A DNA stretch of 64,000 bases from Zygaena filipendulae (taxonomy: Eukaryota; Arthropoda; Insecta; Lepidoptera; Zygaenidae): the NCBI GenBank assembly GCA_907165275.2, contig OU015660.1:1552501-1616500 (forward strand). Reading direction: 5' to 3'. Made by a program: the position numbers and the translations under genes. Of this stretch, positions 36,101-47,330 are shown in pieces. How positions within the stretch are numbered: position 1 is the stretch's first letter; each line of letters starts with the position of its first letter. A model generated the notes under the pieces. That model had not been told where the DNA came from. It did no database searches and saw only the letters and a list, made by a program, of their open reading frames with translations.

Positions 36101-37754
36101 TGGAATACGAATACTGTATAGGGGAGGAAGCTGTGAGGGCGGATATTTTATATGGGTGCTTAATTTATTATGATTAGGGATGATTAATGTCATTTTATTG
36201 ACGGGAAAAAGAGCCACACATACTCATACCGGTCAATTTTGAATAAAATATTGATTTTGATTAACAAATAATATACTTACATCGTGGATAGAGATTACAG
36301 AAAAAATATTTCGTAAGTAGATTCCTCTTGAAATATCAGAATAGGTACCTTCGTCAGAAGGATGTACTAAACGTGTTTAAAAATAATTTCTGTAACTCAT
36401 CACTTCATACTTAGTAGAAAGTAGAAAGAAAATTTACTCAGTACTAAATTTATTATTACGGCTTATAGTTGAAACTGTAAAACCCAAGAAGTTTAGTTTT
36501 AATTATGAAAATGATAACACAGACTATTTATTCAATTTATAATATAAGATATATAGTACGTAAGATGGATTTCCCTCTTTTAATATCATAGTAATCAAGT
36601 TCAAACAGAAATATAGTGATAGCATACTATATTTAAGCGTGGGTAATTGTCAGCAAATATGTCAGACACCTAGATAATATAAGAAACTATACCTACACCT
36701 ACACGTTTCAAAGAATGAGATTATTTTGGGAAAAACGTTCCGAATACCTACAGCATATTTGAAATTATCATAGATCAAATAACATAAATGAGAATCATCA
36801 AATAAAATAGGGATTTACCACAAATAATCTTATTTTCTCTCAGAAACGTCTGCGGCCTAAAATTTTAAAAACAAACAACTTAATTCTCCTTTTTAGGTTT
36901 AGGGTGTTCGAGATGGTCTGAAACGGAAAGTTCGGTGTAGGTATAAATAAATAGCGGCTGAGCGACCAACTTGTGCAAATCCAGTCAGTCGGACATCACA
37001 ACATAATATGGTATTAGCCAAGTATTGATTACAAATTGCAAGGGTAATTAATACGCCGATAACTGCTCTAATTATGTCAATAATATGTCAGGCGATGTAG
37101 GGCGATAAGTACTAAGACTAAGAGTAATTGAAATAAACCTCTCATCTATTTACAATGAAATCTTTGATAAACACACTTGCATATTCGATTAAAGATTAGT
37201 TTTTGCGAGGAAGTAGAGGTCTGTACCACTTCATAACCAAGAGGTTTTTGCACTTTAACTCCACCTCTTGTGATCCCGCCATATATTCGCGCATGTCCTA
37301 GACTGTTTCATCTATCAAATGAATTTAGAACAAAGATTAGTCTGCTTATAATTACTACTTTCGTCTCGCAATAAAGTACACAGTGCATTTTCTATGTTAG
37401 AACAGACAGTGTGCTATATCTACTGGGGAGTTTGTTGTGTTTGTTGAGCTTCTTCTCTCCGGTTATAGCAACTAGAAAGCTTTGAAGGGCGGACGTTTTA
37501 AGGGTGCTGTCATAATTATTGACGTCAAAAAGACCACACGTGTTGGCCAACTTTGTATGAAAATCCATATTATAAATCACGTATGAACTACCATGAACTA
37601 TATATACCCTAAATATGACGTGAGTTTTATGTGTAGGTCTATGTGACAACGATACAAACTCACCAGTATATGACATAGCATCGTCAAGAGTAGCTGTCGA
37701 AGCTATTTCTCCATTAGCAATCTTCTCCTTATCAGCAGCCCCGTAGGCAACCAT
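27145..37754 (-). CDS. Transporter B: SV2/SVOP-like MFS transporter, complete (528 aa)
   Basis: Ten coding exons: 37754-37664, 36060-35899, 35449-35287, 34459-34338, 33330-33086, 32170-32007, 31229-31106, 30581-30298, 28273-28146, 27248-27145. They total 1587 nt, ending in TGA. The start is MVAYGAADKEKIANGE. Motif GWLADTRGRR is at residues 94-103, YRPWR at 201-205 and PESPK at 226-230. The loop between TM7 and TM8 has Cys342, Asn354 (NGT) and Cys360. Exon lengths 162, 163, 122, 245 and 128 equal those of transporter A and every intron phase matches, so the two arose by tandem duplication. An acceptor (tttttttcag) lies 16 nt upstream of the ATG at 37771-37780, so a non-coding first exon lies further upstream (right). 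The C-terminal tail LPGKAKSKGATKQTEE is charged and cytosolic. The last exon is identified by the frame-restoring junction ILI/LCALLCF. Confidence 0.93.
27312..27680 (-). mobile_element. MITE family A, full (copy A3)
   Basis: Reverse orientation, 369 bp, with diverged left end TACATCGTG. Its edge is 63 nt from the acceptor of the last exon of transporter B. Confidence 0.85.
27863..28042 (-). mobile_element. MITE family B, internally deleted (copy B6)
   Basis: TAGTCCGTCGTGTAGATTAA at one end and ACTAAATAGAATTTTGATTT at the other, with most of the middle lost and no CRE. Confidence 0.6.
28340..28500 (+). repeat. tRNA-derived SINE, copy 2
   Basis: Begins GACCCGATTGGCGCAGT, with B-box GAGTTCGATTCCAGG, then the shared GGTGGACTTTGTGTGATG body. 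It lies in intron 8 of transporter B. Confidence 0.8.
28554..29378. mobile_element. 825-bp TIR element, Harbinger-like (family F)
   Basis: Ends GGCCCGTATTCCA and TGGAATACGGACC with ATA on both flanks (28551-28553, 29379-29381), a 3-bp duplication. Subterminal ACTCAAG motifs repeat in both arms, and a roughly 50-bp unit (AATCAGAG..TCTCTA.TCAA) is tandemly doubled at 29171-29278. No transposase. It lies in transporter B intron 8. Confidence 0.75.
30087..30193. repeat. GC-rich imperfect hairpin
   Basis: TGCGGAACCGTCATTGCAAC and AGTTCCGAC pair with GTCGGAACT and TTTGCAATGAC..TTCCGCA. The loop holds CTTCGGCTGCGCCTCGG. In transporter B intron 8, about 105 nt from exon 8. Confidence 0.65.
30705..31052. 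mobile_element. 348-bp MITE with perfect 35-bp terminal inverted repeats (family D)
   Basis: Left end 30705-30739 and right end 31018-31052 are exact reverse complements (AAGGTCCATTTGTATCTACA...). It lies in transporter B intron 7 and has no coding capacity. The target duplication is unclear (TTA versus TTG if one base is dropped from each end). Confidence 0.85.
31480..31985 (-). repeat. Core repeat, two reversed copies
   Basis: First ends GCGGGGGACAGCTAGTAA (31690); the second, with AGTTCCTGCGGGAATTCCGA twice, ends GGGCACAGCTAGTTT next to exon 6 of transporter B. Confidence 0.65.
32432..32755 (+). repeat. Core repeat, long-tail variant
   Basis: Head followed by CGCGAAAGGTTTTTATACAA and the AGACAGACAGACAGACCGAC tail; nearly the same as 33740-34045. 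Confidence 0.65.
33740..34045 (+). repeat. Core repeat, long-tail variant
   Basis: Same subfamily as the 32.4-kb copy, in transporter B intron 4. Confidence 0.65.
34484..34818 (+). mobile_element. MITE family A, full (copy A4)
   Basis: 335 bp with TA flanks, in transporter B intron 3. Its edge is 24 nt from the 3' splice site of exon 4, the same spacing as A1 in the SDR gene. Confidence 0.85.
35458..35791 (+). mobile_element. MITE family B (copy B4)
   Basis: TGACGTCA at 35609-35616 and 35656-35663. Its left end is only 8 nt from the 3' splice site of exon 3 of transporter B, so the branch site and any polypyrimidine tract must lie inside it. Confidence 0.85.
36061..37663. other. Transporter B intron 1, AT-rich
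   Basis: No recognisable repeat end or exon. Confidence 0.55.
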
Positions 37755-37770
37755 CTTGAACTTTTAAGAT
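37755..37770 (-). promoter_or_regulatory. 5' UTR segment of transporter B behind a splice acceptor
   Basis: On the minus strand a T-rich tract and cag immediately precede 16 nt of leader and the ATG. This implies at least one upstream non-coding exon, not located here. Confidence 0.6.
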
Positions 37771-38082
37771 CTGAAAAAAATGACAATCCTTGTTTAGTTT
37801 AGGTAGGTAATCCTACTGGTAAAGTTCTTTAACCTAATTCTTCTTATACAACGTGTTAATGAATTGACCAAAGACCTGATACCTACACCCCATATACAAA
37901 AAAATAAACAATAATAATATGATTATGTCGAAAAATTTATACTTGTCTAAAAAATATTCAACACCAGTTTAGAGGTGACTTATCTACGAAATTTCAAGCG
38001 CTACGCCCGCGCCTACGACGACGTATCAGAGACCAATTCGATTTTTTTTGCTAAAGGCGACGTACGCGCCGAATATCTAATA

Positions 38083-38440
38083 TACAACGTGTTAATGAAT
38101 TAACTGAAAACCTGATACACCCCATTTAAAAATATAAACAATAATATGATTAAAATATATTTTGTGTTGAAAAAATTTATACTTTAAAAGTTATTCAACA
38201 TTAGTTTGGAGGTGACCTATCTACGAAATTCCGAGCGCTACGCCCGCGCCACTGCACCGGTACGATTTCTTTTTGCTGCGGGCGGCGTACACGCCAAATA
38301 TTGCATTATAAATAATTTAGACATGGACTAGTAAAAATGAAAAAATATAACCTATATTAAAACATAGTGCGATCGATTCGCTATAGTTGATTCTGAGCAA
38401 ACTACTTTCTAGTTTTCAGTTAATTCATTAACACGTTGTA
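38083..38440 (+). mobile_element. MITE family A, full (copy A6), nested in A5
   Basis: 358 bp with TA flanks and both terminal repeats. Confidence 0.85.
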
Positions 38441-38491
38441 TATAAATCACGTGTCACGTGTCGTGTCTATCTTATCTATCTTAATCTTATC

Positions 38492-38727
38492 TAATATATA
38501 TAAATCACGTGTCACGTTGTTTGTCCGCGATGGACTCCGAAACTACTGAACGGATTTTGATAAAATTTTGCAACCGTTTATAATATGGTCCAACTTAAAA
38601 GATAGGATAGTTTTTATCCCGGAATTCCCTCGGGAACTGAAGGACATAGAGTACTTTTTTCCCGCAACCTCCGCGGGAACTCCGAAATTACCGCGGATGA
38701 AATCGCGGGGGACAGCTGCTAGTTGTA
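38492..38727 (-). repeat. Core repeat nested in MITE A5
   Basis: Very close to the 31.48-kb copy (shared CACGTGTCACG and TTTATAATATGGTCCAACTT), which suggests recent amplification of this subfamily. Confidence 0.7.
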
Positions 38728-39224
38728 GTATAAATAATATAAGCATGGGCTAGTAAAAATGAAAAAATATAACCTATATTAAAACGGTGCGATCGATTCG
38801 GAAGTAGATTCTGAACAAGTCAATTCATTAACACGTTATAAATGGTTAGTGGATCTCTTTAAAAAAGATGGAATGAGTTGAGTGGGTGACTATATCTAGA
38901 TGCATTGTGATTTACCGCATTGTGCAATTAATTTCTTTGCACAAAAAAAATATAGGTAATACAACAAAATATTTTCTTAAAGTATTGATTGATTGAAGTA
39001 TTTGTATTGTAATTTTTCTGTATTCTTATTATTGAGATATTGAAATGCAATTAAAGTGTAAAAGTAAGTCTTTGAATTTTGGCAATCGTTAAGATTTCTT
39101 TACAGAAATATTGTTATGTACCTACCGCCGTGATGTGATGTGCAACCGATCAGGGATAAGATTTCTAACCCTTGGTCGGAATAAGAAAACTATCTATGCA
39201 AAAATCATCAGTACTTATCCCAAC

Positions 39225-39515
39225 TAATCCCTTCAAATATTATAAATGGTAAAGTAACACGTGTCTGTGTGTCTGTTACGCTTTCACGCCTTAACGGTTC
39301 CACCGATCATCCTGGAATTTCGCATATACATTTTCAGGGGTACAGAGAAAGACATAGGGTACTTTTTATCCCGGAATTTCCGTGGGAACTCCAAAATTAA
39401 CGTGGGTGAAACTATACGCGTTGTCAAGGTACAGGAAAGGATATAGGGTAACTTTATCTCGGAATACCCGCGGGATCTCCGAAATCAAAGCGAGTGAAAC
39501 TCCGGGGTACAGCTA
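39225..39515 (-). repeat. Core repeat, compound
   Basis: Reversed copy with a second head fragment ending CGGGGTACAGCTATT. Confidence 0.6.
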
Positions 39516-39645
39516 TTATTATAAACGCGAATAAAATGATTCATTTACAACCGATGATATGGTAAGTATTAAATAATATCATTATTTACGACTAATTCCA
39601 ATTTGTATGGTAAACATGTTTAGTCAAAACGCAATATTGATTAAA

Positions 39646-39835
39646 TTAGCTGTCCCCCGCGGTTTTGCCCGCGGTAATTTTGGAGATCCTGCGGGAACTC
39701 CAGGATAAAAGTACCCTATATCCGTTTCTGTTACCCTAGAAACGTGTATTCAAAATTCCATGATGATCCGATGAGCCGTTAGGGCGTGAAAGCGTAACAA
39801 ACAAACAAACTCACTTTCGCAATTAAGGATTAGCC
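39646..39835 (+). repeat. Core repeat
   Basis: TAGCTGTCCCCCGCGGTTTT head, AACAAACAAACTCACTTTCG tail. Confidence 0.65.
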
Positions 39836-40062
39836 CGGCTAATATAATGTAATCAAGTTTGAAAATAACCATTAAATTATTATTATCTATAGCTGTTGTT
39901 TTTAGTACTTAAACTTTGGACCCATTCAATTGCAGGCTTTACAATACAATTAGTTTTTGCTAGTGTATCTTTATGAATCGACATTCTTGCGTAACATTAT
40001 TTAATACTTAATTAGTCTACCATACATTTGTTACAGGCAGGACTACAGACATAATATGTATC

Positions 40063-40400
40063 ACAGAACAGAAAATAACAGATAGAAGGGACATTGACTT
40101 AGTTTAGTATGAAAACAGATGAAAACCAGTGTCGCCGGGTGATTTTCGCACACAAAACTATTCATGGCGCACTAAAACATTCATTAACGTAAAGAAATGT
40201 ATTAAACGCTTTATAGTTATGTTATTATTTAGTCACTGTTTTCAAAATTCACAGTTTCGGGAATATTGTGGTTAATTATGCTTGGGATAGCAGCAAAAGA
40301 ATTTTCGGGCAAGTTAGAGCAAATTTTCAACGGTAGCGCGCCTGCCCTCCTACAATGCCCTCACTTGTTAATTTATTTGCTCTGTGATATGTATACAGGA
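40063..40400 (+). repeat. Repeat H, uninterrupted
   Basis: The most complete H copy; ends near TGTTAATTTATTTGCTCTGT. Confidence 0.65.
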
Positions 40401-41834
40401 ATATTTTTTCAGCAATGCACAAAAAAAATTTGGTGGTTCAGTATCAGTAATAGAACACATTTCGATTATTTGGTCAAAACTTTTTTATATATTTTTTTCC
40501 GGCTTTAAATTAGCAAAATATGGAAACTATCTATTCGTAATAATATCAATGGGCGCGCACACCGTGCAGCGTAAGCGGCGGTGTTGCAGCGGGGGTGAAA
40601 GACCTCGATCAGCTGTTGGCACATTATAAAATGATTGTAACCCACGTAAATACCTACCCGAACGAGCGCTCGCGCGGCGGCGGTGGCAAATAGAGTAGCC
40701 AAAAAATCAATTTCAAAGTATATATCTTTCGTTCACGATAACTTATTTTTTTTATTAAGACTTATCAAACTAAAAAATAGGTATTTAATAAAACTTCTTT
40801 AAGTTTAATTTGTAAACGTTTGCGCACTGAATAAAAAATATTCCTGTATTAGGGGTCCGTGGGCAGGATGCATTTAGGTGCTCCGAAATGACATCTATTT
40901 AATACATCTCTTGGTTCTTGGGCGGTTTTCGCGCACCATGTTTGTACTTCTGTGGTAATACATATTATATTGTTTTAATTTTTATCAATATACTCGCTGC
41001 ATGCCCGCGGCTCCGCTCGCGTGGTGTTTGAAAGTTGGCGTCACTGTTGCGTCCATAAATGTAGTTATAAATAACGCTTTATAGTTTACAAATTGTCATA
41101 ACTCCTCATTTCGTAAACAGGGACGCAAACATATGAACAGACAAACTTACTTCCGCATTTATAATATTATAAAGCTTTTAGGTTCACAATGCAGTTATTG
41201 TACACATTTACTTTTTTAATTTAAATTATTTGCTGCACTAGTGCTTTTCAGTTTACAAGTCTCAACAAAGACTTTCGTTTATTGCCTACTTATTCGATTA
41301 TTGTAGTATCATCAAAGTTCATAGATAATTTGGTAACACATCATTCAGAACTCACAAAAAATCTTTCATAATATTTTTTTTTGAATTTACCCACTACAAG
41401 TATACAAACTATGCTGCGTTTGTGATTACTTACATCTTTGTTAACTAAATAAATACTGGAAAAAAATTGACACCACAAAAATCATTAATAAAATTTCACC
41501 CACCTTCGCACTTCAAATCTATAAATTTCTTTGAAATTTTATTATTGGTTGAAAAATGACAACGGTTAAAAATATAAAATTGAACGAACGCGTCCATGCG
41601 TCCAACCGCCGCTCGTCACTTTGACTACTTACAAAACTTACACAATAATTATAAATCATTAGTATTATAACCTTATAGTGACGCAACGCGTTAAGATTCT
41701 GCCGTCATTAATGATGATAACACGCCCGGGGAGTCAATATTTTGACAACATTATTATCTATTTGGTCGTACAGGGGGTTCTACTTGCGCACACCTAAGTA
41801 TTTAAGACAAGTTTTTATACAATACTAAGTCTTC
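40401..41834. other. Upstream of transporter B; possible promoter
   Basis: A GC-rich patch at 40550-40690 (CGAGCGCTCGCGCGGCGG, an E-box CAGCTG) and another at 41580-41625 could hold the non-coding first exon implied at 37770. Not demonstrated. Confidence 0.25.
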
Positions 41835-42030
41835 CCGGCGGTTTAACCTGCGTTAAATTTTGGGAGTTCCCGCGGGAATTCCAAGATAAAAAGTATCCTT
41901 TGTCTTATTCGAAACTATAATCTATCTCTGTGCCAATTTCCATCCAATTCCATTCAGCCGTTCTGGCGTAATTGAGTAACAAACATCCATACATTCAAAC
42001 TTTCATAATGATAACATCAGTAGGATTTCC
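41835..42030 (+). repeat. Core repeat, diverged
   Basis: Head GGCGGTTTAACCTGCG; ends TGATAACATCAGTAGGAT. Confidence 0.55.
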
Positions 42031-42414
42031 CGTTGAACGAACACTGTGATCCCGACAGTTATGGTTAGAGCAGGATTTATCTATTTTATTAGGTTAACCA
42101 ATGTTTGCCTTATATTACTTACATAACTATACCTATTCAAACAAACGATAAACTTCCTAAGATCAGCCATCACTTAAAGCTGTAATACAAAAGTGGCAAT
42201 TTCTTATCCCGGACTGCATGAAGCCCCGAAGAGTTCATGAATTGAGTCCTAAATACATGTCCGTGGCCCTAATGGACCATGACTTGCGGTCGACAGCACA
42301 AGTTGTAGTATTCACTCCGAATTGCGAGTAATAAGCCTTGATTATTAGTATCTAGTATTAAATATATTATATATTGTTTTGTTCGCACACCCCATCTGCT
42401 ATATCTCTCTGTCT

Positions 42415-42505
42415 ACCCAATGGTTAACTAGTAGAGAATGCCGCAAGGCATTAAGTTCGCCATTTGTACTTACTGTGCAATAAAGAATAAATAAATAAAT
42501 AAGTT
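42415..42505 (+). repeat. LINE 3'-end repeat
   Basis: Same unit, with CAATAAAGAATAAATAAATA tail. Confidence 0.65.
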
Positions 42506-43999
42506 GTATGCCCTTGTTTTCGTTTTCAGCGATACTATTCGAAATTATAGTCCGTGAACTGTGGAGTTGATTGAAATTTTAAAATTTTCTTCCATTTTAA
42601 AAAGATAGTGCCACACACGGATAGTGTAGTCGTTAGACGACAAATTATCAAGATATAAAAAATATAAGTCCATAAGAAAATGTCACTTTCATTTGTCTTC
42701 GGGATTGTCCAATTTTCCGGGCAACAGCCAATCTGGGGGCACGGTAGTGTTTCCGCCAAGACGAGCCAAGTGAAGTAACTTTTCTTAAAAACATAAAAAC
42801 AGAGGGGATACTTTAGATGTATTCTATCAAAAAAAAATCGCAATCATTTATTGGCTATGATAATCCTGTTGTAACATATCCTCCTGTAGTAACTAGGTAT
42901 ATTCGTCGATAAGTCGTGGCTTTGCTGTCTGTTAGGCATAGGTATACTAGCTGTAGCCCACAACTGCGCTTGGGTATGACTGGTATTTAAAGTGCATAAA
43001 TTATGTACATACCTACTTAATGCGTTGGCGCCATTTCTGTACTGTACCACCTCCAATTATACCTAAAACAAAGTTCTCCACCGCGTCTGTCTGTCCTTCT
43101 GACAACGTGTATGCAAAATATCGTTGTGATCGGTGGAGCCCTTTTGCCGATGAAAGCGTAACAAACAAACAAACAAACTCACTTTTTTGATAAAAAAATA
43201 TTTTGATACTGCTAGTGACTACATAGTTATTATTTTGTTATTGGTTTTTTAGCGAAAAGTGTCCGAGTCACAAATATATTATCTTGCTTAATTTTTTTTC
43301 CTAGAAAGTCAACAGATTTTAGAGTTCAACTCAAGTCGGTACAACTCAGTAGGTATACTGATAACTCTGTGCTTATTTACGTTTTAAGTTATTGTCCGAA
43401 CTCCGGTGTTAATAGCCTAAAACAATCTAGCCGACTTTGTCATTATTGTGAATGCAGATCTAACACACAACAATTTTCACAGGTTTTGTGCGAGCTTATG
43501 TCGGCACTCGGCACCAATTAATTATAAGTCATGAACAACACGATCGCCTTTTGTTAAATTACGTTATAATAATCATACTTATAGCGAGTTCCAGATACGT
43601 AATCTCGATAGCATAATCATCTAAGTATGTATGATTACACATCATAACATGTTTACAATATTGTTTTATTGTTTGATAGTTATACCATAATACCACACGT
43701 GGTATATACACCATACGTGGTGTGAATTTTTTCCCATAAAACTACACTAGCATCGAACCACGATTGCGAAGTTTTCCAGCAAGATCTATAATCTCAAACC
43801 GAAATAACCGATATTCTAAGGGCTATATTATATTCATCGCAATAAAAAGACAATAATAAATTAAGCAAATATTCGTGGATATCGCAAAATTCAACTGGAT
43901 CGGGACTGTTCAGGATCACTCTGATATTGAAACTCGCCACGCAATCATCACTACTATATTAATCAATCTTAGAGTATCACGCCGCTAAATTCCTTAATA
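42506..43999. other. Intergenic, nothing convincing
   Basis: A core-repeat tail at 43085-43185; otherwise AT-rich. Confidence 0.5.
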
Positions 44000-44320
44000 G
44001 GCATGTTGACTAATTTTTAATTTTTAGTCCGTCTTGTAGATTTTTAAAAAATATTGGACGCGTATTTTTTCTTTTTTTTCGTAATCAAAAAATAACGGCG
44101 ATATATTGAGTTGAAATTTCGCGTGACGTCACTATTCTGACAGTTTGTATGGCGGTTTTAGCGGTTAGTGACGTCACGACCCCCTCACTCTAAACTTTAA
44201 TGCGCTTTATCTCTGTATATATTAATTTATTTGAAAAGGAAACAATACGTGTCTATTGTTTTTTATTTTCTAACTGACGGACTAATTAGAATTTTGATTT
44301 TCAAAAGTAGTCAACATCCC
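44000..44320 (-). mobile_element. MITE family B (copy B5)
   Basis: Reverse orientation, 321 bp. TGACGTCA at 44124-44131 and 44169-44176. Intergenic between transporters B and C. Confidence 0.85.
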
Positions 44321-44919
44321 CATTCCCTACGGGAACCGCTCTCCTGAACACTGTGCTGTAAGTGTCAGTGTAGTGATAAGGTGTAGCACCAAGAAGAAGA
44401 GGCGAAGCCCGAGAAGAAACGCTACAAGAGCAAGTCACGCCGAGCATTCACCGCGTAGCTGCACCCGCGCAATAAGGCACCTAGCATTATACCATGGTCA
44501 GTCCTACCATAATTTATTCTTACGCCCGCTTGAAATACAGTCCACTACTCCACTCCGCTATCATGTGAGAGGCACTAACGGCAGAAAACTCGAGCCGTTG
44601 GCCACCACATAATTTTTTTGGCGGGGCCTTCGAGGAAATTTTCGTGGAGACTGGATATATCCAGCAGTCACATCAGTCAGCTGATGACGAGTGGGCATTA
44701 CCTACTAACAAAATTGTACAGTTGTTTTAGGTAGGAATCGAAGATGGCGGCTCCGTCATTAATAAGTGTCGATAGTTAAAAATAATCAAAAGTGGATTTT
44801 CTTGTGTTTCACCTTGCTGTACCTACTGGTTAATAAGTTTTACAGTGGACGTTTTTTATGTTTATGTAAGCATGACGACGTTTCGAGCTGATTACCTTAG
44901 TGTCCACCGACAGCTTTAA
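44321..44919. other. Intergenic, unassigned moderately GC-rich stretch
   Basis: 44370-44640 reads as a short basic frame (KKKRRSPRRNATRASHAE) and looks like a fragment of a mobile element, but I cannot name it. Confidence 0.3.
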
Positions 44920-45127
44920 CCGCCGCACTCAGAGTTAAGTATAGATTTTTAAAGCAAAACTGCCGCAATCAGACAAGTTTAATAAATTAATGTTAATTGG
45001 CATTTAACTAATTAAGTTACATCTCATTAAATGTCAATTAACATTAATTTACTGAACGTCTCTGATTGCGGCAGTTTTGTTTTAAAAATCTATACGTAAT
45101 CATTAAAGTCGACTCTGAGTGCGGCCG
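44920..45127. mobile_element. Foldback family C (copy C2), near-perfect long palindrome
   Basis: About 208 bp folding back on itself: the TAGATTTTTAAA, CTGCCGCAATCAGA and AATTAATGTTAATT segments of the left half recur inverted on the right. The transcript would be a long double-stranded hairpin. Confidence 0.8.
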
Positions 45128-46681
45128 CTTGAAATTTTCTAACCGTACAACGGCAACGATGCAAATAAAAATCATAGGTAGGTACGTATATTTTAAATGA
45201 CGCTGTCTAGATGCGTTATTTATGCGAAAGTTCATAAGAAAAGATAGAGTAAGAGTCAGATAGAGTTCACAAGAAAAGGTAAAGTTAAAAAGAACAGATA
45301 GAGTGAGTAGGTACCTACTCTATCTGTTCTTTCGATCCGATTTCAATCTAGGTGTGAAGTTCATAAAATGAAATAAGTGTAGTTGACCACAGAGTTGAAT
45401 ATTATTCAGTGACTACTAGACTGTGAAGAATAAGTTTAGCCGAAATTAGAGAAAAAAAGCCAGCGAAGACTATGGAATCTCCATAAGAATTAAACGATGT
45501 CCTTTTGTCAGCTTTATCTACACGTTATGGACAAAAAACCATATTAAATAATTGATAAAACATATTTAGGTATGTATCATGTTATTGCGAAAGAAACTTT
45601 CTTGCTCATTTCATATTGCAATTTTTGAGTTAGGCCACTGATTCTGAAGGTGCAGTACATCAAGAGCAGTTCCCATGGCTCTTTTCGATCACTATATAGA
45701 TAGATAGATAGGTCACAGTGTTCCACAGGTTGCCAAGCAAAGTTCTTGCGAGCAGGATTATCATTCGCTCAATAATAGAATTTGAATGGCGCCATTTTAC
45801 GGAAATAAACTCGATAACTCTTTTTGTTGATAAAAGCAGATAAAAGGCCTTGAATATTTGATACTAGGTAGCTATAATATAAAAAATCCGACAAGTGATA
45901 TCAATTACCACAAATAGTTGGTTATCTCTGGGTTTAAGTAGGTATATAGAGCTCAGTCGCTAAGGCGACTATATATAATTAATCGTTACAATTATAAATG
46001 CGAAAGTGAGTTGCTAATTAGTTTGTTTGTTTGTACTTTGTTAACTTTCACGCCCTAACGGCTCCATCGATCATCATGAAATCTTGATACACGTTGTCAG
46101 GGGTACAAAACTTAATATACTGGTATAATATGAGTATATCTTGTCAGTTCTTCTCAGTAGAGCGCGCGTTCCGAACCGACGGTAATTTAATTTTAAGATC
46201 TTTGGCGATTATATAAGTGATTGTACCGATCAGATATTTCGAATTTGGATTTGAAATTTGGCAGTGGGTTTTCGGTATACTTGCCGTGTTTGCCTTACAG
46301 CCATACTTCCCGTGTGAAGAACGCCAAGTCTGCGAGTTGCGACACAGCCTATACTTTGCCGTATCAGGTCCTGACTTCAAAGATTCTTCCAGACATTGAA
46401 TTTCATCGTTTTAAAATTTGTATTTAACTAATTGATAGATTTTATAGCCTTGCTGAGTATACTCGTATATGTATAAGATGTGGTAAAATTAGCTGCAAAT
46501 ATTTACAGGGTTGAAATTATACCTACACCTAAAAATGTTCATAAAATAAAAAAGATATAAAAATGAAAAAGTCCTTTTCCCTTCACTACGTGTGTGCAAA
46601 ATTTTATGATTTTGGAGTATTTCACAATTCTTCGGGAACATTATGATGTAAGTACTTACCTACTCTTTGTCTGATTTTTAA
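45128..46681. other. Intergenic, no gene
   Basis: A hairpin at 45288-45332 (AAAGAACAGATAGAG arms) and a 46210-46390 stretch with short overlapping frames on both strands that match nothing. Confidence 0.45.
45985..46130 (-). repeat. Core repeat, tail part
   Basis: Reversed tail from TTATAAATGCGAAAGTGAG to GTTGTCAGGGGTACA; no head. Confidence 0.5.
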
Positions 46682-47052
46682 AACCAGCCAAGTGCGAGTC
46701 GGACTCTTATCTATAAAAACGGAAAAAAAAATCACGTTTGTTGTATGGGAGCCCCTTAAATATTTGTTTTATTCTGTTTTCTATAGTATTTGTTGTTATA
46801 GTGGCAACATCGTCTGTGAAAATTTGAACTGTCTACTATCTAGTTAGACAGGTCAAATTTGTGATAGTTATCACGGTTCATGAGATACAGCCTGGTGACA
46901 GAGTGACAGACGGACAGCGGAGTCTTCCCGGCCACAGTCTCCGCAAAAACAAATGGTAGACAACATAAGAAGTAGGCCACAGCTCTGTGTATACTATTTG
47001 TTTTTGCCGCCACCGCCGCCGCCGAGACTGTGGCCAAAGGGTAAAAGTAACA
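46682..47052 (+). repeat. Abundant lepidopteran interspersed repeat (AAACCAGCCAAGTGCGAGTC type)
   Basis: Contains AAGTGCGAGTCGGACTC, ATCACGTTTGTTGTATGGGA, and CATGAGATACAGCCTGGTGA followed by GACGGACAGCGGAGTCTT, a familiar moth and butterfly repeat, probably a LINE or SINE 3' region. It resumes after the foldback insertion with AAAGGGTAAAAG. Confidence 0.6.
46929..47035. repeat. Foldback insertion with CCG expansion
   Basis: GGCCACAGTCTC and AAAAACAAATGGTA pair with TACTATTTGTTTTTG and GAGACTGTGGCC. The right arm carries an extra (CCGCCA)(CCG)n run. It splits a larger interspersed repeat. Confidence 0.65.
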
Positions 47053-47087
47053 TCATAATGACCACCGACCACCGTCTCGCTTTTTGC

Positions 47088-47330
47088 ACTCTTCTAAGCG
47101 AATACCCACCAAAATTTTCGAATACTCGTCGCCAAAGAGAAATCGTGATCTTTTAAATACATTTGTTTAAGTTCGTGCAGTGTCTTTGGTTTATGGATGT
47201 AGATAGAGTGCAGACACGGCTCCCACAAAAAGAAGTCTGCTGGGGATAAATCTGGACTCCTGGGTGGCAATGGAATGTTGCGTCTCTTGGAAATCAGCTT
47301 TTCCGGAAACATTTCTTTAACCATTTCCAA
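47088..47330 (-). pseudogene. Tc1/mariner-superfamily DDE transposase fragment
   Basis: Minus-strand frame MVKEMFPEKLISKRRN then PPRSPDLSPADFFLW. The PDLSPADFFLW block carries the last catalytic acidic residue of DDE transposases of the IS630/Tc1/mariner group. Only this C-terminal part remains. Confidence 0.75.

Larger units (their letters stand above)
37847..38835 (+). mobile_element. MITE family A copy A5, split by later insertions
   Basis: The left part is 37847-38080; the right part (TATAAATAATATAAGCATGG to ATTAACACGTTATA) resumes near 38728. The gap holds MITE A6 and a core-repeat copy, giving an insertion order A5, then A6 and the core repeat. Confidence 0.75.
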
